This document shows positions 1-6,316 of a stretch of 8,019 nucleotides of DNA, piece after piece; the stretch's first letter is position 1, and the number at the start of each line of letters is the position of its first letter. Under the pieces are notes generated by a model. The model was not told where the DNA came from. It did not search any database and worked only from the letters and a program-made list of their open reading frames with translations. Both the position numbers and the translations under genes were made by a program. This stretch comes from Candidatus Methylomirabilota bacterium (GTDB lineage: Bacteria; Methylomirabilota; Methylomirabilia; Methylomirabilales; CSP1-5): NCBI GenBank assembly GCA_022615475.1, contig JAKEGQ010000189.1, positions 1-8,019 on the forward strand, read 5' to 3'.

Positions 1-816
1 GCGCTCGCCACCAAGGAGGCCCTCGTGATGGCCGGGGCGCTGCTGACGGCCGAGGCCGCGGCCCGAGGGGTGAAGCTGTTGCCGGTGGACAGTGAGCACT
101 CCGCGATCTTCCAGTGTCTCGAGGGGGGCGGGTCGGCGGCGCTGAAGCGGATTATCCTGACCGCCTCGGGGGGAGCGCTGCGGCAGGTCCCGAGGGATCG
201 ACTGGCGTTCGTGACCCCCGAGGAGGCCTTGAACCATCCGGTCTGGAGCATGGGAAAGAAGATCACCATCGACTCGGCGACGCTGATGAACAAAGGGCTC
301 GAGGTGATCGAGGCGCGATGGTTGTTTGACATCGACGCAAAGCAGGTGGACGTGATCCTGCATCCCCAGTCGATCGTGCACTCCCTCATCGAGTATGTGG
401 ACGGTTCGGTCCTGGCCCAGCTCGCCCCGCCCGATATGCGCCTTCCCATCCTCTATGCCTTGAGCTACCCGGCTCGCCTCAAGAACGCCTTTCCCACCCT
501 CGATCTGGTCCAGGTGGCCTCCCTCACCTTCGAGCCGGTCGATCGGGAGCGCTTTCGGTGTCTCGGATACGCGTATGAGGCGGTCGCGATGGGTGGAACG
601 GCACCGGCCGTTTTGAACGCCGCCAACGAGGTGGCGGTCGAGCTGTTTCTCGGTCGCCAGATCGGCTTTGGCGAAATCCCCGAGGTGATCGAGGCGAGTC
701 TCCGCGGGCACCGGCCGGGGGACGGGGACAGTCTGGACGAGATCCTGGCGGCCGATCGGGAGGTTCGCGAAGAGCTTTCCCGCACGTATCGGGCCAGGGT
801 GAGGCCGGTGTCATGA
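1..816 (+). CDS. dxr: 1-deoxy-D-xylulose 5-phosphate reductoisomerase, C-terminal part (5' end outside window)
   Basis: Dxr (IspC) converts 1-deoxy-D-xylulose 5-phosphate to 2-C-methyl-D-erythritol 4-phosphate with NADPH and a divalent metal, in the cytoplasm. It catalyses the first committed step of the MEP isoprenoid pathway. The frame is open from base 1 and gives 271 residues. The family is about 390–400 residues long, so roughly 120 N-terminal residues (most of the NADPH-binding domain) lie upstream. Visible signatures are ALATKEALV at the left edge, the metal-binding VDSEH loop (Asp30 and Glu32 of the fragment), KKITIDSATLMNKGLEVIEA with Glu101 as the further metal ligand, HPQSIVHS, and DGSVLAQLAPPDMRLPI. 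The GTG and ATG codons at 25–30 are internal and are not the start. The stop TGA overlaps the rseP start (ATGA, 813–816), which implies one operon and translational coupling. Family assignment is certain. Confidence 0.97.
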   Translation, partial: ALATKEALVMAGALLTAEAAARGVKLLPVDSEHSAIFQCLEGGGSAALKRIILTASGGALRQVPRDRLAFVTPEEALNHPVWSMGKKITIDSATLMNKGLEVIEARWLFDIDAKQVDVILHPQSIVHSLIEYVDGSVLAQLAPPDMRLPILYALSYPARLKNAFPTLDLVQVASLTFEPVDRERFRCLGYAYEAVAMGGTAPAVLNAANEVAVELFLGRQIGFGEIPEVIEASLRGHRPGDGDSLDEILAADREVREELSRTYRARVRPVS

Positions 817-2198
817 CGGTCGAAACCATCGTCTCCTTCATCGTCATCCTGGGCCTCCTGATCTTCGTCCACGAACTGGGACACTTCCTGGTCGCCAAGC
901 GGGCCGGCGTCGGGGTGCTCAAGTTTTCCCTCGGGTTCGGTCGCCGCCTCCTTGGTTTCCGGCGGGGAGAGACCGAGTACCTGATTTCCGCCATCCCGCT
1001 CGGCGGCTATGTCAAGATGGTCGGCGAGGATCCACGCGAGGTCGTGGTGGACGCCGCCGGTCAAGCCTTCGATGGTGCGGGCCAACCCCTGGATCTCCGG
1101 AAGTCGTTCGCCCACAAGTCGGTGTGGACGCGGATGGCCATCGTGCTGGCCGGGCCGGGCGCGAATTTTCTCCTGGCCGTGCTGCTCTTCTGGGGGGTCT
1201 TCACGCTGGTGGGTCGCCCGGTCTTTCCGCCCGTGGCGGGAAAACCCGACGCGGAATCCCCGGCCGCCGTCGCCGGCCTCGGACCGGGCGATCGCATCGT
1301 GGCGGTGATGGGTGCTCCGGTGGGGACGTGGGAGGAGATTGACGCGGCGCTCCAGGCCTCGAAGGGCAAGCCCGTGACGCTCCGCATCGAGCGGGACGGG
1401 GTCCAGCGGGATCTCACGGTGACACCCCGCCGCAAGACCTTCACCGATCTCTTGGGCGACGAGCGTGAGGTCTGGAGTATCGGGGTCGGACCCTTCATGT
1501 CGACCGCCGTGGGCAGGGTGATGGAGGGATTTCCGGCCGCGGAGGTGGGTCTCAAGGCCGGCGACCGCATCGTCGCCGTCGACGGGGAGCGGGTGGAAAC
1601 CTGGGAAGAGTTGGCCCGGCGGATTCACGCGCGGCCTGGGCAGGAGATCGCACTGACGGTGGAGCGGGGCGGGACACGCTTTCCGGTCACCCTGATCCCG
1701 AAGGCCTCTGTACAGCAGGATGCGGGTGGTCAGACGGTAACGGTGGGGCTCATCGGCATCAGTCCTGTGGAGGGTCTCGTATACCAGCGGGTAGACCCGG
1801 TGACCGCGCTGGTCGATGCCGTGGCCCGAACAACAGTCACGAGCGTGAAGATTCTGTATGTGCTCGTGAAGATGGTGGAGGGGGCCGTCTCCCCTAAGAC
1901 GATCGGCGGACCGATACTCATGGCCCAGATGACCGGCGAGCAGGCCCAGCAGGGACTACTCAACCTGGTCTTCTTTACCGCGCTCCTCTCCATCAATTTG
2001 GGCATCCTGAATCTGCTTCCCATCCCCATCCTGGACGGCGGCCACCTCGCCTTCTTTGGCATCGAATTGCTCCGTGGCAAGCCGATCAGTGTGAAGAAGC
2101 GAGAGATGGCGCAGCGGGTCGGACTGGTCCTCTTGGTGGCCTTGATGATCTTCGCCTTCTACAATGACATCTTTCGATTGCTCGGAAGGCCCGAATGA
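813..2198 (+). CDS. rseP: RIP metalloprotease RseP (site-2 protease family, two PDZ domains)
   Basis: RseP is a zinc intramembrane protease. In well-studied Gram-negatives it cuts membrane-anchored anti-sigma factors after a first periplasmic cut, and it also clears signal-peptide remnants. The protein is 461 residues. The first membrane segment (about 4–28) carries the zinc motif HELGH at 20–24. GYVKM follows at 65–69 and a second hydrophobic segment at about 108–133. Two PDZ domains lie at about 141–208 (GLGPGDRI, 155–162) and 232–298 (GLKAGDRI, 246–253). SPKTIGGPI starts at 360. A third membrane segment ends in NLLPIPILDGGH (400–411), whose Asp408 is the third zinc ligand, and a fourth spans about 436–451. 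Length and two PDZ domains match the RseP type rather than shorter one-PDZ relatives. GAGG at 801–804 is spaced 8 bases from the ATG. Its substrate here is unknown, because no anti-sigma factor gene is in the window. Confidence 0.96.
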   Translation: MTVETIVSFIVILGLLIFVHELGHFLVAKRAGVGVLKFSLGFGRRLLGFRRGETEYLISAIPLGGYVKMVGEDPREVVVDAAGQAFDGAGQPLDLRKSFAHKSVWTRMAIVLAGPGANFLLAVLLFWGVFTLVGRPVFPPVAGKPDAESPAAVAGLGPGDRIVAVMGAPVGTWEEIDAALQASKGKPVTLRIERDGVQRDLTVTPRRKTFTDLLGDEREVWSIGVGPFMSTAVGRVMEGFPAAEVGLKAGDRIVAVDGERVETWEELARRIHARPGQEIALTVERGGTRFPVTLIPKASVQQDAGGQTVTVGLIGISPVEGLVYQRVDPVTALVDAVARTTVTSVKILYVLVKMVEGAVSPKTIGGPILMAQMTGEQAQQGLLNLVFFTALLSINLGILNLLPIPILDGGHLAFFGIELLRGKPISVKKREMAQRVGLVLLVALMIFAFYNDIFRLLGRPE

Positions 2199-2204
2199 AG
2201 TATA

Positions 2205-2225
2205 GTTCACGGACCACGGTTCACG
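2205..2225. repeat. three tandem 7-base units (GTTCACG type)
   Basis: The bases read GTTCACG, GACCACG, GTTCACG in a row. The first and third copies are identical and the middle one differs at two positions. The array starts 6 bases after the rseP stop. It is short, so chance is possible, but a second period-7 array follows in the same gap. Confidence 0.5.
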
Positions 2226-2258
2226 GGTCTGCGGGCGGGCCTCCCATCTCAGGTCTCT

Positions 2259-2286
2259 GACAGCGAATAGCCGACAGCCGACAGCT
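2259..2286. repeat. four tandem 7-base units (GACAGCC type)
   Basis: The bases read GACAGCG, AATAGCC, GACAGCC, GACAGCT. The last unit directly abuts the ispG Shine-Dalgarno sequence. The unit differs from that of the array at 2205–2225 but has the same 7-base period. The pattern resembles short tandemly repeated heptamers known from intergenic DNA of some bacteria. No function can be read from it. Confidence 0.55.
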
Positions 2287-2292
2287 AGGAGG
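2287..2292 (+). promoter_or_regulatory. ribosome binding site of ispG
   Basis: AGGAGG is a full-strength Shine-Dalgarno core, 10 bases before the ATG at 2303. It fixes the ispG start and shows that ispG is translated independently of rseP. Confidence 0.75.
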
Positions 2293-2302
2293 CTGATAAC
2301 AC

Positions 2303-3430
2303 ATGAAAGCACGGCGGAAGACGCGGCAGATTCAGGTGGGGTCCCTCAAGATTGGCGGGGACGCGCCGGTCTCGGTCCAGTCCATGACCAAGACAGATAC
2401 CCGCAATGTCGAGGCCACCCTCGATCAGATCTGGGCCCTGGAGGCGGCAGGTTGCGAGCTGGTCCGGCTCGCCGTCCCGGACGAGGAGGCCGCCGCAGTC
2501 CTGAGCACAATCCGCGCCCAGATCCGTATCCCCCTGATCGCTGACATCCACTTCAATTACCGGCTGGCGCTCCAGGCGCTCGAGCAAGGGGTGGACGGCC
2601 TGCGCCTCAATCCGGGCAATATCGGCGCGCGCTGGAAGGTGGAAGAGGTGGTGCGCGCGGCGCGAGAGCGCAAGGTCCCGATCCGCATCGGCGTCAACGC
2701 CGGGTCGCTCGAGAAGGAACTCCTGGCAAAGACCGGCAAGCCCACGCCCGAGGCGATGGCGGAGAGCGCCTTGAAACACATCCGGATCCTGGAGGATCTC
2801 GATTACCCCGAGATCAAGGTCTCCCTGAAGGCGTCGCACCCCGCCATGATGATTGCCGCCTACCGTCTGCTAGCGGAGCAGGTGGACTACCCCTTTCACC
2901 TGGGGGTGACCGAGGCCGGGACCGCGTTCCCGGGAACGGTGAAGTCTGCGGTGGGGATGGGGGCGCTGCTCGCCGATGGCATCGGCGATACCATCCGGGT
3001 CTCCCTCACCGAGGACTGTGTCGAAGAGATCAAGGTCGGCTTCGAAATCCTCAAGGCGCTGGAACTGAGAGAGCGAGGGCTCAACATCATTGCCTGTCCC
3101 TCCTGCGGCCGAGTCGAGATCGATCTCATGGGGCTCACCAAGGAGGTCGAGCGGCGGCTCGCGGAGCTCGGCCTGAAGAAGGCGATGAATGTCGCGGTGA
3201 TGGGGTGCGCCGTCAACGGCCCGGGCGAGGCACGGGGGGCGGACATCGGGATCGCCGGTGGCAACGGAGTCGGCATCCTCATCAAGAAGGGGCAGATCAT
3301 CCGCAAGGTGAAGGAATCCGAGCTGGCCGACGCCCTCGTGGAGGAACTGAAGAAGATGGCGGAGTCCGGCGAAGCGGAAGACGCGTCGCCCGGCGCCGGC
3401 GATCTGCTCACCATCCTTCCCAAGGAGTGA
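2303..3430 (+). CDS. ispG: 4-hydroxy-3-methylbut-2-enyl diphosphate synthase (IspG/GcpE)
   Basis: IspG is a cytoplasmic [4Fe-4S] enzyme that reductively opens 2-C-methyl-D-erythritol 2,4-cyclodiphosphate to HMBDP, the next-to-last MEP pathway step. The protein is 375 residues, close to the 372 of the E. coli enzyme, so it is the short two-domain form without the insert seen in plants. The N-terminal TIM-barrel part contains SVQSMTKTDT (24–33), VRLAVPD (54–60), ADIHFNYRLAL (80–90) and LRLNPGNIG (100–108). The C-terminal cluster domain has CPSC (Cys265 and Cys268) and MGCAVNGPGEA (Cys302 and Glu309), giving the three cluster cysteines and the conserved glutamate. The last 20 or so residues are acidic and poorly conserved. 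A strong Shine-Dalgarno sits 10 bases before the ATG. It shares a pathway with dxr upstream, so the cluster pairs two isoprenoid steps around rseP. Confidence 0.97.
   Translation: MKARRKTRQIQVGSLKIGGDAPVSVQSMTKTDTRNVEATLDQIWALEAAGCELVRLAVPDEEAAAVLSTIRAQIRIPLIADIHFNYRLALQALEQGVDGLRLNPGNIGARWKVEEVVRAARERKVPIRIGVNAGSLEKELLAKTGKPTPEAMAESALKHIRILEDLDYPEIKVSLKASHPAMMIAAYRLLAEQVDYPFHLGVTEAGTAFPGTVKSAVGMGALLADGIGDTIRVSLTEDCVEEIKVGFEILKALELRERGLNIIACPSCGRVEIDLMGLTKEVERRLAELGLKKAMNVAVMGCAVNGPGEARGADIGIAGGNGVGILIKKGQIIRKVKESELADALVEELKKMAESGEAEDASPGAGDLLTILPKE
3422..3427 (+). promoter_or_regulatory. ribosome binding site of proS, inside the end of ispG
   Basis: AAGGAG lies within the last ispG codons, 13 bases before the TTG at 3441. 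The spacing is long, but the next candidate start (GTG 3456) would be 28 bases away with no other Shine-Dalgarno nearby. This favours the TTG. Confidence 0.5.
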
Positions 3431-3440
3431 GTCTCGCCTG

Positions 3441-5153
3441 TTGTCTCACCATACCGTGCGGTGGAGTAGCCTGCTCATCCCCACATTGAGAGAGGATCCC
3501 GCCGAGGCCGAGGCGGTGAGCCACCGGCTCATGATCCGCGGTGGCCTGATCCGCGCCCTCGCCGCCGGGATCTATTGCTACCTCCCCCTGGGCCAGCGGG
3601 TCCTGGACAAAATCAACGCCATCATCCGGGAAGAGATGAACCGGATCGGGGGGCAGGAGTTCACCCTGCCCGCGCTCCACCCCGCCGAACTCTGGCAGCA
3701 GACCGGTCGGTGGACCGAAATCGGCGAGGAGATGTTCCGCCTGAAGGACCGGGGAAAGCGGGACATGTGCCTCGGAATGACCCACGAGGAGATCATCACC
3801 TGGCTGGCCGCGAAAGAGATCCGCTCGTATCGCAATCTCCCCCAGATCTGGTATCAGATCCAGGTCAAGTTCCGGGACGAGGCCCGGCCCAAGAGCGGCG
3901 TGCTCCGGACCCGGGAATTCCTCATGAAGGATTCCTACAGCCTGGACGCGGATGAGGATGGGCTCGCGCAGAGCTACGAGCTGCACAAAGAGGCCTACGG
4001 CCGGATCCTTCGACGGTGCGGCCTCACCTTCTACGTGGTCGAGTCCGATCCAGGGATGATGGGCGGGGCCGGTTCCCACGAATTTATGGCCCCGTCTCCT
4101 GCGGGCGAAGACGAGGTGGTGCTCTGCGGATCGTGCGGCTATGCGGCCAATGTGGACCTGGCGGCGTCGCGGCCCGCGCCTCCACCCTTTCCCTCGTGGC
4201 CGTCGCTGGAGGAGATCGCGACCCCGGGGACCAGGAGCATCGACGAGGTCTCGGCTTTTCTCCAGATCGATCCCCGTCTCACCCTCAAGACCCTCATGGT
4301 CATGACCAAGGCGGGACCACTCCTCTGCCTGCTACGGGGCGATCAGCAGCTCCACGAGCGAAAGGTCGAGCGTCTCGTCGGCCCGTTCCGGCCGGCCCAT
4401 CGGGACGAGGTCAAGGCCCTTGCCGGGGTCGAGGCCGGCTTCCTCGGTCCGCTGGGTCTTGAGATCCCTCTGTTGGCCGATGAGGCGCTCGCCGAGGGGG
4501 TTTACGTGGCCGGGGCCAATCGCGAGGACACCCATGTCCGCGGGGTGGTCCCGGGCAAACACTTCAAGACACGGTACGCGGATATTCACCGCGTGCAATC
4601 GGGAGACGGCTGCGTGAAGTGCGGGAACCCGATCATGGTCGAGCGCGTGATCGAGGTCGGCAACATTTTCAAGCTGGGGACCCGGTATTCCACCCCGCTC
4701 AAGGCGCTCTATCTCGATGAGAAGGGACAGGAGCACCCCATCGTCATGGGGAGTTATGGGATCGGTCCGGCCCGGATCGCGGCCGCCGCGATCGAACAGC
4801 ATCACGACCGGGATGGCGCCATGTGGCCCGTGACTATTGCCCCCTTTCAGGTCCACCTCCTCACGGTCAACGTCAAGGATCAGGCGATGCGTGAGCTGGG
4901 TGAAAAGCTGTACCAGGCCCTCAACGGGGCGGGGGTGGAGGTGCTGTACGATGACAGGGATGAGCGACCCGGGGTGAAATTCAAGGATGCGGATCTCGTG
5001 GGGATTCCCTATCGGGTGACCGTAGGGAGCCGGGCCATCCAGGAAGGGCAGGTGGAGATTCGCAATCGCCGGAGTAAACAGGATTCGCTTGTGCCGGTCG
5101 CGGAGACTGTCACCCGCATCCAGTCCCTCTTGCGCCAGCCGGAAGGGGGGTAG
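3441..5153 (+). CDS. proS: prolyl-tRNA synthetase, bacterial type with editing insertion
   Basis: ProS is a cytoplasmic class II synthetase that activates proline with ATP and loads it on tRNA-Pro. The protein is 570 residues, against 572 in E. coli. Motif 1 lies near 58–80, motif 2 spans FRDEARPKSGVLRTREFLMKD (144 on), and motif 3 is GSYGIGPAR (437–445). The editing (INS) domain that hydrolyses Ala-tRNA-Pro fills about 235–390, and the anticodon-binding domain follows from about 467. Two cysteine pairs, CGSC (229–232) and CVKC (391–394), flank the insertion and could form a zinc site; similar pairs occur in other bacterial ProRS. TTG is used as the start. The GTG at 3456 aligns with the E. 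coli N-terminus but has no Shine-Dalgarno at a usable distance, so it is the alternative. The gene follows ispG by 10 bases and is probably in the same transcript. The fmdB-type gene converges on it 6 bases later. Confidence 0.97.
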   Translation: MSHHTVRWSSLLIPTLREDPAEAEAVSHRLMIRGGLIRALAAGIYCYLPLGQRVLDKINAIIREEMNRIGGQEFTLPALHPAELWQQTGRWTEIGEEMFRLKDRGKRDMCLGMTHEEIITWLAAKEIRSYRNLPQIWYQIQVKFRDEARPKSGVLRTREFLMKDSYSLDADEDGLAQSYELHKEAYGRILRRCGLTFYVVESDPGMMGGAGSHEFMAPSPAGEDEVVLCGSCGYAANVDLAASRPAPPPFPSWPSLEEIATPGTRSIDEVSAFLQIDPRLTLKTLMVMTKAGPLLCLLRGDQQLHERKVERLVGPFRPAHRDEVKALAGVEAGFLGPLGLEIPLLADEALAEGVYVAGANREDTHVRGVVPGKHFKTRYADIHRVQSGDGCVKCGNPIMVERVIEVGNIFKLGTRYSTPLKALYLDEKGQEHPIVMGSYGIGPARIAAAAIEQHHDRDGAMWPVTIAPFQVHLLTVNVKDQAMRELGEKLYQALNGAGVEVLYDDRDERPGVKFKDADLVGIPYRVTVGSRAIQEGQVEIRNRRSKQDSLVPVAETVTRIQSLLRQPEGG

Positions 5154-5159
5154 TTGGGA

Positions 5160-5480
5160 TCAGTCCTGGTCGGACGAGGAGGACGGGGGCGGCTGGTGGT
5201 CGGAGGTGCCCTTCTCGGCCTTGGCTTTCCCGTCGTTGCTGCTCGTGCCCGGGGAGCCGTCAGCGCCCTTTTTCTCTCCCTCGATGGCCTTTTTCCGCTC
5301 GGGACTGGCGTAGTCGGTCGCGTACCAGCCGCTCCCTTTGAAGACGAGGGCGGGCGGCGACAGGACGCGGCGGACCGGTCCGGAGCACACCGCACACGTC
5401 GTGGTCGGTTTGTCGGAGAACTTCTGGATCACCTCAAAGGTGTGACCACAGACCTCACAGCGGTATTCGTAGATCGGCAC
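5160..5480 (-). CDS. FmdB-family zinc-ribbon protein
   Basis: This is a small protein (106 residues) of the FmdB/CxxC_CxxC_SSSS family, whose members are named after a putative regulator of amide-degradation genes. The molecular role is not established. The N-terminus MPIYEYRCEVCG is the family hallmark, with zinc ligands Cys8, Cys11, Cys29 and Cys32. FKGSGWYATDY follows at 47–57. From about residue 60 the protein is a charged, Ser/Lys/Pro-rich tail that is probably disordered and is typical of the family. I chose the GTG at 5480 because AAGGAGG lies 9 bases upstream and the product then begins exactly like other family members. The ATG at 5489 would add three residues but touches the Shine-Dalgarno with no spacing. 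A strong promoter lies upstream at 5527–5555. The gene converges with proS (6-base gap) and is transcribed away from the Nudix gene. Confidence 0.9.
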   Translation of the reverse strand: MPIYEYRCEVCGHTFEVIQKFSDKPTTTCAVCSGPVRRVLSPPALVFKGSGWYATDYASPERKKAIEGEKKGADGSPGTSSNDGKAKAEKGTSDHQPPPSSSSDQD

Positions 5481-5489
5481 TGGATCCAT

Positions 5490-5496
5490 CCTCCTT
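5490..5496 (-). promoter_or_regulatory. ribosome binding site deciding the GTG start of the FmdB-family gene
   Basis: AAGGAGG on the minus strand is separated by 9 bases from GTG (5480–5478) and by zero bases from ATG (5489–5487). Only the GTG has workable spacing. Confidence 0.75.
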
Positions 5497-5526
5497 GTGC
5501 GCTGGTTCGGGATAAGCCAAAAATAT

Positions 5527-5555
5527 ATTCTATGCTTCTAAGCCCTATGTGTCAA
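5527..5555 (-). promoter_or_regulatory. sigma-70-type promoter of the FmdB-family gene
   Basis: On the minus strand, TTGACA (5555–5550) matches the -35 consensus fully. After exactly 17 bases comes TAGAAT (5532–5527), which matches the -10 consensus at 5 of 6 positions. Transcription would start near 5520 and leave a leader of about 40 bases before the GTG. The surrounding DNA is clearly more AT-rich than the genes. No measured start is known to me. Confidence 0.75.
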
Positions 5556-5578
5556 CCGCCTTTCCCCTTTCCGGAGCG

Positions 5579-6025
5579 ATGAGTCGCGCGTATCCCTCCC
5601 GTCCCGTTGTGGCTGTCGGTGCCATCGTGGTGAAGGCCGACAAGGTGTTGCTGGTGCGTCGCCGCAGGGAACCGAGTCGCGGTCTCTGGAGCCTGCCCGG
5701 AGGGGCAGTGAGGCGTGGCGAGGGACTGAGGGAGGCGGTGGCCCGCGAGGTTAGGGAAGAGTGCGGGATCGATGTGAACGTGGAAGGGGTCGTAGAGGTT
5801 CTAGACCGGATTTATGCCGACCGCAATGGCCGGGTCCGGTACCACTATGTGATCATCGACTTCCTCGCTTCCTGGCGTAAAGGAAGATTGCGGGCCGCCT
5901 CGGATATCTCCGAGGCTTCGTGGGTCGATCCCGCCGCCATCGGAGACCTCCCCCTGACTGCGGGGTTGGTCCCGGTGATCACGAAGGCCCTGCGCCTTAG
6001 GCGCCGTCGGGTGGGAGGAAATTGA
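5579..6025 (+). CDS. Nudix hydrolase (ADP-ribose pyrophosphatase-like)
   Basis: Nudix enzymes hydrolyse a nucleoside diphosphate linked to another group, using Mg2+ or Mn2+. The substrate cannot be read from this sequence. From the ATG at 5579 the protein has 148 residues. The Nudix box is complete at 42–64: Gly42, Glu48, then REVREECGI (56–64) with the metal-binding Glu57, Glu60 and Glu61. The preceding RPVVAVGAIVV strand and the SLPGG turn are typical of the ADP-ribose/NADH-pyrophosphatase-like branch, so a housecleaning or NAD-related role is plausible. A GTG at 5549 would add 10 residues, but it has no Shine-Dalgarno and overlaps the divergent promoter's -35 edge. The ATG has only GGAG two bases upstream, so the start is not certain. 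The stop codon overlaps the -35 box proposed for thiS. The C-terminus is rich in arginine (RLRRRRVGGN). Confidence 0.9.
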   Translation: MSRAYPSRPVVAVGAIVVKADKVLLVRRRREPSRGLWSLPGGAVRRGEGLREAVAREVREECGIDVNVEGVVEVLDRIYADRNGRVRYHYVIIDFLASWRKGRLRAASDISEASWVDPAAIGDLPLTAGLVPVITKALRLRRRRVGGN

Positions 6026-6050
6026 CCCTCCATTTCTCCCGTGCTAGAGT
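6022..6050 (+). promoter_or_regulatory. candidate promoter of thiS–thiG
   Basis: TTGACC (6022–6027) matches the -35 consensus at 5 of 6 positions. It is followed after 17 bases by TAGAGT (6045–6050, 4 of 6), preceded by TGC, an extended -10 element. Transcription would start near 6057, about 44 bases before thiS. The -35 box overlaps the Nudix stop codon. Read-through from the Nudix gene is the alternative source of the thi transcript. Confidence 0.5.
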
Positions 6051-6100
6051 AATGGTAGCCGCAAACGGAGCTTCCCTGGAAAACTGCGCAGGTCCAGCCT

Positions 6101-6316
6101 ATGCAGATCCGGCTGAACGGCCAGTCCCGAGATGTGAGTGACGGGATCACCGTGACCGCGCTGCTCCACGAGCTCAGGGTTCGTCCTGAGCGGGTGGCGG
6201 TCCTGGTCAACCAGGGGATCATCAAGAAGCCCTCCTACGGTTCCACGACGCTCCGGGACGGGGACGCGGTGGAGGTCCTCACCGTCATGGCCGGGGGGAT
6301 GGAGGAGATCCGATGA
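6101..6316 (+). CDS. thiS: sulfur carrier protein ThiS with a 5-residue tail after Gly-Gly
   Basis: ThiS is a small ubiquitin-like protein. Its C-terminal glycine is adenylated by ThiF or MoeB-like enzymes and turned into a thiocarboxylate, which gives sulfur to ThiG for thiazole formation. The protein has 71 residues with family features: MQIRLNG at the N-terminus, a TVTALLHEL helix, RVAVLVNQGII, and the DGDAVEVLTVMAGG strand and tail. Gly65–Gly66 would normally be the end, and 66 residues is the E. coli ThiS length. Here MEEIR follows before the TGA. Those codons include GGAGGAG, the thiG Shine-Dalgarno, and the stop overlaps the thiG ATG. The ThiS Shine-Dalgarno is weak (AGG 8 bases upstream). 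Family assignment is firm. Whether the tail is removed, tolerated or inactivating cannot be told from sequence. Confidence 0.92.
   Translation: MQIRLNGQSRDVSDGITVTALLHELRVRPERVAVLVNQGIIKKPSYGSTTLRDGDAVEVLTVMAGGMEEIR
6301..6307 (+). promoter_or_regulatory. ribosome binding site of thiG, inside the end of thiS
   Basis: GGAGGAG lies 5 bases before the ATG at 6313 and 8 bases before the in-frame ATG at 6316. It is formed by the thiS codons for Met67-Glu68-Glu69, so coding and initiation signals share the same bases. Confidence 0.7.

Noticed and set aside
465..1628. Long open frame on the minus strand (387 codons) antisense to dxr and rseP
   Set aside because: It lies over two certain genes in GC-rich DNA, where antisense frames stay open by codon bias. 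Its product is Arg/Gly/His/Asp-rich with no recognisable domain.
3408..4079. Minus-strand open frame of 223 codons opposite proS
   Set aside because: It is a shadow of proS with no domain signature and no sensible Shine-Dalgarno.
5495..5536. Plus-strand promoter for the Nudix gene in the AT-rich gap
   Set aside because: TATGCT (5531–5536) with TTCGGG 18 bases upstream matches consensus too poorly to call.
5549..5578. GTG 5549 as the start of the Nudix gene
   Set aside because: There is no Shine-Dalgarno, the extra ten residues do not resemble the family N-terminus, and the codon touches the divergent promoter's -35 box.
5154..5582. Plus-strand open frame of 142 codons over the FmdB-family gene
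   Set aside because: The minus strand encodes an unmistakable zinc-ribbon family N-terminus, and this frame also runs through the promoter region.
5992..6004. Perfect small hairpin GCGCC-TTA-GGCGC near the end of the Nudix gene
   Set aside because: The stem is only 5 base pairs, lies inside the coding sequence and has no T-run after it, so it is not a credible terminator.
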